From assembly GCA_946403295.1 (NCBI GenBank), contig CAMIZL010000024.1:1-32134 (forward strand): 32,134 bases of DNA. The letters run 5' to 3'. A model generated the notes under the pieces. The model saw only the letters and a program-made list of their open reading frames with translations, did no database searches and had not been told where the DNA came from. Made by a program: the position numbers and the translations under genes. Below are positions 18,380 to 26,021 of this stretch, piece after piece; positions within the stretch are counted from its first letter, which is position 1; each line of letters begins with the position of its first letter. This stretch comes from an uncultured Clostridia bacterium. GTDB taxonomy: Bacteria > Bacillota > Clostridia > Lachnospirales > Lachnospiraceae.

Positions 18380-18507
18380 TCACATATACATTAAGAAGTT
18401 TAATCCGCCCCGAACGGATCATATATACATTAAGAAGTTTGATCCGCCCCGAACGGATCATATATACATTAAGAAGTTTGATCCGCCCCGAACGGATCAC
18501 ATATACA
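18380..18507 (+). repeat. Three tandem 39-bp repeats, each with a hairpin, in the leader of the AEC gene
   Basis: Units begin at 18380, 18419 and 18458, with a partial fourth at 18497-18507 that touches the ribosome site GAGGAG (18508-18513). Each unit has ATTAAGAAGTTT and a GATCCG-CCCCGAA-CGGATC hairpin. In the first unit the initial G is A, weakening the stem. The units differ at only a few positions. Confidence 0.9.
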
Positions 18508-18518
18508 GAGGAGTTATT

Positions 18519-19460
18519 ATGAGCTTAACGATCATGCTGCAGCAGATGGGCGTTATCTGCATTCTTGTTGCGATAGGTTTCTTCCTTGAGAAGAAGAACG
18601 TTATAGATTCCCTCACTTCGAAGAAATTGTCCGCCATCGTTGTCGATGTGTGCAATCCCGCGATGATCCTTGCTTCGATCCTGGGCGGGAACATAACGGC
18701 CGGTCATGCGGATCTCATTAACGCCATCATCCTCGGAGCGGTATTTTACGCGGTTCTCGTGGTCATCGGCATCATCATGCCGCACATCCTCCGCGTCGAG
18801 CGCGATAAGCGTAAGTTCTATAATCTCATGTGCGTTTATACGAACACGGGCTTTCTCGGGATTCCCGTGGCGAAAGCCATCCTGCCCGCGAACGCTATCA
18901 TATACGTTATCGTTATAAATGTGTTTTACAGCCTTTTCTTCTACACACACGGCCTGACGGTGCTCGGTAACGGCCCGGAGGACGAGGGCAAAAAGAAGGA
19001 AAATCCCCTTAAGCACATCATTAACCCCGGAACGATCATGGCGATCTTTGCGCTTGTAGTGTTCTGGTTCAACCTCGAACTTCCGCCCATTATCGCAAAT
19101 ACAGTCGAATATGTCGGCAACGCAACCGTTTTCCTGTCGATGACGATGCTCGGCGTGTCGATCGCGCGCTCGAATATCCTCAAAAGGATTGGGGATGTGC
19201 GCATCTGGGTGTTCATTGTGTTAAGACTTGTCATCTTCCCCGTGATCGTTGTGCTCCTCATGCACGTGCTCGGGTTTGATAAGACAGCTACGCTCGGTAT
19301 CGCCCTCATGGCAGCCGTTCCCGTCGGAAACCTGCCCATGATCCAGGCCGAGAAGAAAGGCATGGATTCAACCATCCTCTCCACCGCCGTCGCTATCACC
19401 ACCACGGTATCGCTGATCACAATAACAGCGCTGATAGCCGTAGCCACAGCGCTGCTGTAA
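18519..19460 (+). CDS. Auxin efflux carrier (AEC) family permease
   Basis: This 313-residue membrane protein of the AEC family has about 10 helices in two halves. Family features are an N-terminal half with LSAIVVDVCNPAMILAS, the YTNTGFLGIPV segment, and the C-terminal LGIALMAAVPVGNLPMI region. Bacterial AEC proteins carry organic acids (malate, malonate) or amino acids; the substrate is not clear here. GAGGAG lies 5 nt before the ATG. The gene stands alone, divergent from the amino-acid ABC operon. The 155-nt leader with three hairpin repeats suggests post-transcriptional control. The reading direction is convergent with the EAL gene, and no clear terminator is seen between them. Confidence 0.9.
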   Translation: MSLTIMLQQMGVICILVAIGFFLEKKNVIDSLTSKKLSAIVVDVCNPAMILASILGGNITAGHADLINAIILGAVFYAVLVVIGIIMPHILRVERDKRKFYNLMCVYTNTGFLGIPVAKAILPANAIIYVIVINVFYSLFFYTHGLTVLGNGPEDEGKKKENPLKHIINPGTIMAIFALVVFWFNLELPPIIANTVEYVGNATVFLSMTMLGVSIARSNILKRIGDVRIWVFIVLRLVIFPVIVVLLMHVLGFDKTATLGIALMAAVPVGNLPMIQAEKKGMDSTILSTAVAITTTVSLITITALIAVATALL

Positions 19461-19570
19461 AATCTTCAGTCCATTTTTAGTTCGACGCCTTCTTTATATG
19501 ATCTCTGTTTCTCCCGTTTCTGCCTGTCCCACACGGCCGTCACGGTCCGTGAGCCCCATCCCCATAGGGA

Positions 19571-21988
19571 TCACAGCTTCGTGAACCACTTCGTTCTGTC
19601 GGCTATCATGCCGTCGCGCTTTATCGTATATGCATTCTGGTTCTCGTTGAAATTCTCGTCCGTACAGCCGAAAAGCATGCAATTGGCCGAGAACAGACAC
19701 ATGTCTATGCCCACGTTGTCGAGCGTAAGATGCGCAAGCGCATCGCGGCTTCCTATGCCGGTCGCGATATTTGCTTCGCCGGTAAGCAGCAATCTGCTGT
19801 GCCTGCAATCCACCGAGACATCGCCCTCTTCCGCGCCGATGGCGTTTATGTTCCAGCCTTTCAAAGACACGTCGATCGTGCTGTCGTTCACAAAGATCCC
19901 GCCTCCGGTCTTGTCGTTCGAGCCTATGCCGGTAACCTTGTTTCCCGAACCGAAGATCCGCAACAGCGTATTGCTGATGTGCGTATCCTGCTCTCCGAAC
20001 ATCGATCCGACCATCGAGCCCTTGTCGATCCTGACATCGATCGATATATCCATGTTTTTGATGTATACGGACGGCTTTTCCTGATATGCGCCGATACATA
20101 CGCAATTCGATGCGGAGCACACGCTCTTAAAGACACCGCTGCGCAGGTCGATCGCTCTTTCGCTTTCGGAAGACCTTCCTCCTACGCATATGCAGTTTTC
20201 TCCGCTTATGACGATCTCAAGCGTACCCGTCATCTCCGAAACGATCCTGCCGAATGCACTGCGGTACTCGTTTCCGATACCGTATGCATTGGTGAAGGTC
20301 GGCCTGATCGAGAGGACTCCGCTGCCTTCAAGACTCAGCTCCGATCCGCTCGGAACGCGGATGCCGTTGCCCGTGAAGACGTTGTATCCCCTGACATTAA
20401 GGACGAGCGACGACTCTTTTCCGAGGTCTATGCAGGGCGTCGTATCGACATCTCCTATATTTACATTATTTATCGTAAGTCTGCAATTGCAATGATCCTT
20501 AACGCGTATCGAAACGGCCGATGTGAAATCGGGATTTCCGACAAGCGTTATGTCCCCGCCCGAAAGCAGGATCGCGTTGTATTTCTGAAGCGAAAGGTCA
20601 ACGAGCGAAAGCTGCGTCTCGTCTTTAACGATGAAGACTTTTTGCCTCGAATTATTGGAAACCGAATCGAGATTCGCACGGCTGATCTCCGAAAGGAGGT
20701 TCGCGGGAAGCATCTGCAAAGGCTCGGGCGCAGGCTTCGCGGTATAAAATCCCTGTATAAGATCGACACCCATGCATATGACGGCGTTCAGCTCTTCCGA
20801 TGTCTCAACGCCCTCCGCAAGTGCCTGGAATCCGTTATCATGCGCGAACTGGATGATCGTATTGACGAAATGCTGCTTTCTCGGATCAAGCTGAAGCTCC
20901 GAGATAAGGAATCTGTCGATCTTAACATAATTGGGCAGGAATTTGAGCAGGTTCTTAACATTCGAATAACCTGTACCGAAATCGTCGACCGCCACCTGAA
21001 TTCCGCAGTCCGCGGTCCTCGAGCTGAGTATTTTCAAAGTGCCCTCTTCCATGTTGGTCTCTTCCGTAACTTCTATGACCACCCTGTCAAAAAGCGAGCC
21101 GTATTTTTCCGTGAGCGCGCCGAATTCTTCATCATTGAGATAGTGCCCCGGGATACTGTTCACGAACACCTTGCGGTTCCCGATCTCGTCCTTGAGCTCC
21201 ATCATCTTCTTCATAACATTGAACATCGTCGATCTCTCGACATCGCTCAGTCTGTTAAGCTCCGACGCATATTTGAGCAGAGTCAGCGGGCTCACGCCGT
21301 ACTCGCGGGGCATACGCATGAGTGCTTCATAGCCCACGATATCGCCGGTCTTGGCGCTGACGATGGGCTGGAAATGATAATCGATGTAATTGTTATCAAG
21401 GATCTTGTTCACGACGCTGCGCAGCTCGGGGTCGTTCTCGCCCTCGGGCACAACGGCATAGCGGCTTTGAGGATTGGCGTCGATGATCTCCCTGTTCTTC
21501 GCGAGCATGCACACCAGCACATCCTCGGGAGTCATCTGCGACCCGGGCTCAATGGTCATGGTCGAGATGATCGGATTGAGCGTATAATCCTTTGCGGAGA
21601 TCTTGTTATATCTCTCGAAGCGGAAAGCAAGCTCTTCCTTAATGGAATTGACCGCGGTGACACCGTCGTCATCAACGACCGTCGCTATGAGATATGCGTC
21701 CTCTGAAATCCTCACGCACACGGCACGCCCTCTCATAACATCGGCGATGATCTTCGCACTTGCGCTTATGATCCCGGCCGACTCCGACTTCTCCCACAGC
21801 TCGCTTATACGCTTATAGTTGATGAGCTTAATACTCAGCAAAACAAGGCTTTTCTTCTCAATCGAAGCCAAAGCCAGCATATTGGTAACAAAATTATAGA
21901 AAACGCTGCGGTTTAAGAAACCTGTCATCGGGTCGATCGATTCCGACACCTTGCCGATGATACTGTCTTCCTTATTCAGATCTTCCAT
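19571..21988 (-). CDS. Cyclic-di-GMP phosphodiesterase (EAL) with degenerate GGDEF and C-terminal beta-helix-like domain
   Basis: This is an 805-residue cytoplasmic protein without signal peptide or membrane helix. Residues about 19-180 are a degenerate GGDEF domain (DPMTGFLNR; ISEDAYLI in place of GGDEF). Residues about 195-430 are an EAL domain whose catalytic and metal residues seem intact: E221 (EAL), N277, E306, D335/D336 (DDFGTGYS), K356 (VKID), E392 (EGVET) and Q412 (QGF). It should hydrolyse cyclic-di-GMP. Residues about 465-790 form many short beta repeats (for example TLEIVISGENCICVGG, CIGAYQEKPSVYIKN, VTGIGSNDKTGGGIFVN), resembling a right-handed beta-helix. GGAAGGG lies 8 nt before the ATG, and a good promoter is at 22095-22123. 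The C-terminal domain may bind a ligand or partner; its function is unknown. Confidence 0.88.
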   Translation of the reverse strand: MEDLNKEDSIIGKVSESIDPMTGFLNRSVFYNFVTNMLALASIEKKSLVLLSIKLINYKRISELWEKSESAGIISASAKIIADVMRGRAVCVRISEDAYLIATVVDDDGVTAVNSIKEELAFRFERYNKISAKDYTLNPIISTMTIEPGSQMTPEDVLVCMLAKNREIIDANPQSRYAVVPEGENDPELRSVVNKILDNNYIDYHFQPIVSAKTGDIVGYEALMRMPREYGVSPLTLLKYASELNRLSDVERSTMFNVMKKMMELKDEIGNRKVFVNSIPGHYLNDEEFGALTEKYGSLFDRVVIEVTEETNMEEGTLKILSSRTADCGIQVAVDDFGTGYSNVKNLLKFLPNYVKIDRFLISELQLDPRKQHFVNTIIQFAHDNGFQALAEGVETSEELNAVICMGVDLIQGFYTAKPAPEPLQMLPANLLSEISRANLDSVSNNSRQKVFIVKDETQLSLVDLSLQKYNAILLSGGDITLVGNPDFTSAVSIRVKDHCNCRLTINNVNIGDVDTTPCIDLGKESSLVLNVRGYNVFTGNGIRVPSGSELSLEGSGVLSIRPTFTNAYGIGNEYRSAFGRIVSEMTGTLEIVISGENCICVGGRSSESERAIDLRSGVFKSVCSASNCVCIGAYQEKPSVYIKNMDISIDVRIDKGSMVGSMFGEQDTHISNTLLRIFGSGNKVTGIGSNDKTGGGIFVNDSTIDVSLKGWNINAIGAEEGDVSVDCRHSRLLLTGEANIATGIGSRDALAHLTLDNVGIDMCLFSANCMLFGCTDENFNENQNAYTIKRDGMIADRTKWFTKL

Positions 21989-22094
21989 GCATTACGCCCT
22001 TCCGGTTTTTAGTATTTATTCCACCTTTTCGGTAAATCTTTGTTTTATCGTGTTGGTTAAGGGTACGACGTGTCGCGCTCTCCCTATTGTGAAT

Positions 22095-22123
22095 ATGATA
22101 CTCCAAAAATCGTTTTATATCAA
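22095..22123 (-). promoter_or_regulatory. Promoter of the EAL protein gene
   Basis: On the minus strand TTGATA (22118-22123) and TATCAT (22095-22100) are separated by 17 nt, about 100 nt before the start codon. This suggests the gene is transcribed independently of the gene upstream. Confidence 0.65.
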
Positions 22124-22235
22124 GTTATTTGCGTAATTCATGAAATGTTTTGCAGCGCCTTGCAATTTTACAACGCCGAACTATCGTCCGGCAAAATTCT
22201 CCGGAAAAATTCGTCCGGTAAAGATCTCCGCGCGA

Positions 22236-23540
22236 TCAGAAGCCCTGATCGATCACGGGCGGTACATAATTATTTGAGAACAGCACTGTCGATGTGATAT
22301 CGAACGCCTTTACATTGCCGCTCACTTCTCCCGAAAGTGCCGAAGCCGGCGTGGGCACCCAGATGCCTGTCGCCTTGTGCCTGCGCATTCCGATGCGAAG
22401 GACCGCATTGTGCTCGACATAAACGGGAGTTGAAAGCTCGGTCGCCTTTTCAAGCGTGTATCTCTGAGGGCAAACGGTTATATAGCCGTTGTCGATATCG
22501 CCGTTATATACATATTCATCTACGACGATCTGCCATTTTGTCTTGTCACTGCCGCCGTCCGGGGTATAATCGTTCTCCGGTGTAGCTCCTTTCATGTAGG
22601 CGCGGGGTGCGAAACTGCTGATCGGAACCTTCGCTCCACCGTCCGGAACCGCCTCTCCCATTCCGTAATTTACATTAATGCGCTGAACCGCGAAATTATC
22701 CACTCTGTAGACCGACTTGTCGAGTATGCCCGCACCCGTGTAGATCGATTCGATCATCGCGATCGTCGTTCCGGTGCGGTCATTCATGTCCTTGCCTTTT
22801 TCGTAATTCTCGAGCGCAACGATGAAAAGCGCCGCCGTCACATAGGGATCACTGTAGTTTCTTATTATATATTCAACCTGTTCAACCGTCGTAGGCCAAG
22901 GATCGAAGCTTACATATTTTCTGGTGAGGTCGTTTGCCTCCTTGATCTGAGGCTTCCCGCTCTCGTTTGTTTCATACTTGCCGGAGAAAGTCTCGGAGGT
23001 CACGGTCACAGTGACTTTGTCGGAAGTTACGGGTGAAGCGGTGTCCTTTTTGTCATCCCTCCCGGCGTACTCTCTGTCATCGTCGTCATCATCGTCATCG
23101 TCGTCATGATCATCATCGTCCTCATCATCCTCGACGGTGACTTTTATCTTTTGACTGAGTTTCTTGCCGGAAGAATTCTTTCCTTTCGTTTTAACGGTGA
23201 TCACGCAAGATCCCGAATCTTCGGCCGTGACAGTTATCTTTGTGACGCCCGACTTTGCTTTCCCGACCTTAACGGTAGCAACATCCGTATCGGAAGATCT
23301 CGCAGTGACGGTTTGCTTTGCGCCGCCGGAAACCTTGACGGTTGCCGTGACGACTGCTTTTTCTACCTCGTCTTCGATCAATGTTACATTCTTATCCGAG
23401 AGCGTGAGTGACGAAACATACCCCCCTGCTGCCTGCGCGTCTTGCGAACTCCCTGCGACAGGTGCGATGATCAAAGCGATCAGTGAAGCGATCGCCATTA
23501 CAGAGCAAGTCCTAAGTAACAGATCTTTGAGATTTTTCAT
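22236..23540 (-). CDS. Secreted protein with an Ig-like domain, Asp-rich linker and DUF6935-like domain
   Basis: This is a 434-residue exported protein. The signal peptide (about residues 1-37) ends in DAQAA. Residues about 40-135 form an Ig-like/Big-type domain (VSSLTLSDKNVTLIEDE to KIKVTVEDDE). A run of Asp with one His (about 137-155) makes a very acidic linker that could bind calcium. The C-terminal half contains DPWPTTVEQVEYIIRNYSDPYVTAALF and RAYMKGATPENDYTPDGG. From memory these resemble the DUF6935 family of Clostridia, whose role is unknown. AAGGAAGG lies 5 nt before the ATG. A surface or secreted role is inferred; no sortase motif is seen. Confidence 0.8.
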   Translation of the reverse strand: MKNLKDLLLRTCSVMAIASLIALIIAPVAGSSQDAQAAGGYVSSLTLSDKNVTLIEDEVEKAVVTATVKVSGGAKQTVTARSSDTDVATVKVGKAKSGVTKITVTAEDSGSCVITVKTKGKNSSGKKLSQKIKVTVEDDEDDDDHDDDDDDDDDDREYAGRDDKKDTASPVTSDKVTVTVTSETFSGKYETNESGKPQIKEANDLTRKYVSFDPWPTTVEQVEYIIRNYSDPYVTAALFIVALENYEKGKDMNDRTGTTIAMIESIYTGAGILDKSVYRVDNFAVQRINVNYGMGEAVPDGGAKVPISSFAPRAYMKGATPENDYTPDGGSDKTKWQIVVDEYVYNGDIDNGYITVCPQRYTLEKATELSTPVYVEHNAVLRIGMRRHKATGIWVPTPASALSGEVSGNVKAFDITSTVLFSNNYVPPVIDQGF

Positions 23541-23593
23541 GTCTACCTTCCTTTCGTCCGAGTACGGATCTTCCGCGCGATAACATATGTATT

Positions 23594-23622
23594 ATTTTAT
23601 CAGGTTCGGAAGGATTTGTCGC
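23594..23622 (-). promoter_or_regulatory. Promoter of the DUF6935-like gene
   Basis: On the minus strand GCGACA (23617-23622), a 17-nt spacer and TAAAAT (23594-23599) preceded by TGA (extended -10). It is divergent from the FIST gene promoter 26 bp away. Confidence 0.5.
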
Positions 23623-23647
23623 CCTAATTATTTTTTGTGGTTTTTTC

Positions 23648-23676
23648 TTGATTTATTTTCATTTGTGTAGTATGAT
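23648..23676 (+). promoter_or_regulatory. Promoter of the FIST/chemoreceptor operon
   Basis: TTGATT (23648-23653) and TATGAT (23671-23676) are separated by 17 nt. The leader to the start codon at 23798 would be about 115 nt. Confidence 0.6.
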
Positions 23677-23797
23677 ATAAGAGTTACTAGACTTTAATAT
23701 TTTTTATCGCAAAACTTGACGTTATGAATTGCGTATATGCGTGCTATCGTATCAAATTTCACGATTTGCATGTCATTCAGAAAGGAGTCCATTCGCC

Positions 23798-24892
23798 ATG
23801 AAAAGTATCGTCAGATCAAGCAAGGCCGGGAATGTTTCAACAGCCGTTTCCGAAACAGCCGTTTCCGATTCCCGCCCCCTCGGAATAATTTTTATGTCAG
23901 ACTACGCAAGATTTGCCGACATTTCCAAAGCTCTCCGTGACAGATTCCCCGACACACAGATCATCGGAACTGCCGGAACGGTTTATCACGGAAGTCAGAT
24001 CGACGACACCTCGATTTTGATCGTGACCATGATCACCGGCGACGCATCAGTTTCCGCCGGAGTTATCACAAATCTTTCCAAATGTCCCCTCGGTGACATG
24101 TACAAGCTTTCGGAAAGCGTTCGCAGTGTAAATCCCCAGCGCGACGACACCGTTTGCATCGAATTCTGTACAACAAATGAGGAAGTTCTCGTTTCGTCGA
24201 TGAACGTCGTTCTCAAGCAGAGCAACGTTGCTCTCGCGGGCGGAACTGTTTTCGGCGCGCCCGAGGGTCAGCCCTCACTTGTGTCCTACAACGGCCTGGT
24301 CACACAGGATGCCTGCGTGTACATTGTCGTTAAAAACCTTACCGGAAAGGCATACGTCCTTCGCGAGAACATATACGACCGTGCGGACGGGCCCGCTCAC
24401 ATCGCAACAAAGGTTAATCTCTTGAAGAAGGAAGTTACCGAACTCGACCATCGTCCCGCAGCCGACGTTTATGCCGCAGAAACCGGCGTAGACCGTAACA
24501 ACATCGTCAATAACGTTATGCAGGCGCCTTTCGGAAGAGTCGTGGATCAGGACATATACATTTCTTCGATGAACGGCGTGGATGCTCACGGCGGTATCAC
24601 CAACTACAAGAAGATCAACCAGAACGATGCCCTGTACATCCTTAAACTCCTTGATTACCGTGCCATCAACGAACAGACCAGAAAGCAGATCTCGCAGAAG
24701 GTCTCAAAGCCTTCGCTCATCTTCTCGGTCAACTGCATATACCGCTATCTGCTCTTCAAGCAGGAAGGTTATCTTTCGGATTTCCTGTCCGGCATGGCTA
24801 AGCTCGGACCGTTCGTCGGCTATATCGGCGGAGGCGAGCAGTATAACCGTCAGCACGTTAACCAGACCATGGTATGCGCGGTATTTGACTGA
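23798..24892 (+). CDS. FIST domain sensory protein
   Basis: The 364-residue protein carries the FIST N (about 25-215) and FIST C (about 220-350) regions. Typical pieces are DTQIIGTAGTVYHG, the AGGTVFGAPEG segment and VGYIGGGEQYN near the end. FIST is a ligand-sensing module, thought to recognise small molecules such as amino acids. No membrane helix or signal peptide is present, so it works in the cytoplasm. No output domain is fused to it; instead a soluble chemoreceptor gene begins 18 bp downstream, which probably acts as its output. The start at 23798 has GGAG about 10 nt upstream. The earlier frame extension to 23729 has no ribosome site. The N-terminus has a short direct duplication (TAVSETAVSDS). 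Confidence 0.88.
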   Translation: MKSIVRSSKAGNVSTAVSETAVSDSRPLGIIFMSDYARFADISKALRDRFPDTQIIGTAGTVYHGSQIDDTSILIVTMITGDASVSAGVITNLSKCPLGDMYKLSESVRSVNPQRDDTVCIEFCTTNEEVLVSSMNVVLKQSNVALAGGTVFGAPEGQPSLVSYNGLVTQDACVYIVVKNLTGKAYVLRENIYDRADGPAHIATKVNLLKKEVTELDHRPAADVYAAETGVDRNNIVNNVMQAPFGRVVDQDIYISSMNGVDAHGGITNYKKINQNDALYILKLLDYRAINEQTRKQISQKVSKPSLIFSVNCIYRYLLFKQEGYLSDFLSGMAKLGPFVGYIGGGEQYNRQHVNQTMVCAVFD

Positions 24893-24910
24893 TTTAAAGG
24901 AGGGACATGT

Positions 24911-25870
24911 ATGTTTTGGAATAAAAAAACTGACAAGACTGAACCCGCGGCTGTACAATCCACAAACATTTCTTCCGTCGATCTGAGCAGGAGTCTGTCT
25001 CCCATCGCCGAATCGAGCAAGTACCTTCTCTCCGAGAAAGACCGTCTTCAGCAGGAAGGCGATGATTTCAGAAGCATAAGCGATTCGTTCGATATCCTCG
25101 CCGAGCAGGAGCAGGAAGTCAAGAATTCCGTCGACAATTTCAGGAAGAAATTTGATGAAGTCAGCGAGGTTACCACCCAGTTCGACACTATCGTAAAAGA
25201 TATCCATAAATCGGTATCGAGCACCGGTGAGAATATCAACAATGTAAGAAGTTCTTCGAATTCGGTTAATGAAATGATCGCTTCCGTAAGCGAAGCTATC
25301 AAGGATTTCCGCGAGAATTTCGACACGATCCTTCAGACGGTAGACAAGGTCAACGGCATCGCCAACCAGACCAACCTCCTCGCACTCAATGCCAATATCG
25401 AGGCAGCACGTGCCGGCGAGGCCGGACGCGGATTCGCTGTCGTTGCGGACCAGGTCAACGTCCTTGCAGCCGACACGAAGAATCTCGTTGCAACCATAAA
25501 GACTGCCATGGAGACACTCGAAAGCAACAACAACCGTCTCCTTGATTCGATCGGCAAGACCCAGGAGGCCATGACGAGATCGCTTGAATACATCGGCCAC
25601 ACCGAGCAGGTAGTCGGAAGCATCACCGAAGTAGCTTCCCGCATCAGCGAGAAGAACAGAGACATGGACGAGGCTTTCAACGAATGCCGCAAGTGCCTCA
25701 TCGACGTCGACAAGACCATCGACTCCTCACAGTCCTACTTCGAAGATGTCAGCCAAAATCTTGACAAGATGGAGCGAACCATCACCAAGAAGAGCCTGAT
25801 ATTCGAGGACATGACCAACATTCTCGAGCAGTACCCCGTCATGATCGAAGGCATCATCCGAAAATATTGA
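24911..25870 (+). CDS. Soluble (cytoplasmic) methyl-accepting chemotaxis protein
   Basis: This 319-residue chemoreceptor has no membrane segment and no recognised sensor domain. Residues 1-50 are a short linker, and the rest is a long coiled coil with the signalling tip [16 protein letters not shown] near residue 160. AAGGAGGG lies about 6 nt before the ATG. It lies 18 bp behind the FIST gene, so the two proteins are probably co-translated and may form one receptor: FIST as the ligand sensor, this as the CheA/CheW contact. No CheR/CheB tail motif is seen. No obvious terminator follows; a weak CCTGAA/TTCAGG dyad lies at 25917-25938. Confidence 0.92.
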   Translation: MFWNKKTDKTEPAAVQSTNISSVDLSRSLSPIAESSKYLLSEKDRLQQEGDDFRSISDSFDILAEQEQEVKNSVDNFRKKFDEVSEVTTQFDTIVKDIHKSVSSTGENINNVRSSSNSVNEMIASVSEAIKDFRENFDTILQTVDKVNGIANQTNLLALNANIEAARAGEAGRGFAVVADQVNVLAADTKNLVATIKTAMETLESNNNRLLDSIGKTQEAMTRSLEYIGHTEQVVGSITEVASRISEKNRDMDEAFNECRKCLIDVDKTIDSSQSYFEDVSQNLDKMERTITKKSLIFEDMTNILEQYPVMIEGIIRKY

Positions 25871-25961
25871 ACGCTTGATCTGAAAAAATAATTACACTCC
25901 ATAGATCATCGATCTCCTGAAAGAACGCTACTTCAGGGTCGGCAGCCTCTTCTGCAACGGA

Positions 25962-25989
25962 TTGAAAAATCCTAAATCACTGATATAAT
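25962..25989 (+). promoter_or_regulatory. Promoter of the DUF975/CmpB-like gene
   Basis: TTGAAA (25962-25967), a 16-nt spacer and TATAAT (25984-25989) preceded by TGA (extended -10). The start codon is 32 bp further on, so the leader is short. Confidence 0.75.
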
Positions 25990-26021
25990 ATAGTAATTCA
26001 CTGATCAGGAGATCGGATGGC

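Noticed and set aside
18380-18507. CRISPR-like array
   Set aside because: The 39-bp units follow each other directly with no unique spacers, and no cas gene is present.
19730-21706. Long plus-strand open frame of 658 codons opposite the EAL gene
   Set aside because: It mirrors the codon use of the EAL gene, has no ribosome site and its translation shows no domain; the minus-strand protein has clear catalytic motifs.
25871-26021. Terminator after the soluble chemoreceptor
   Set aside because: Only a weak CCTGAA/TTCAGG dyad without a T-tract is visible.
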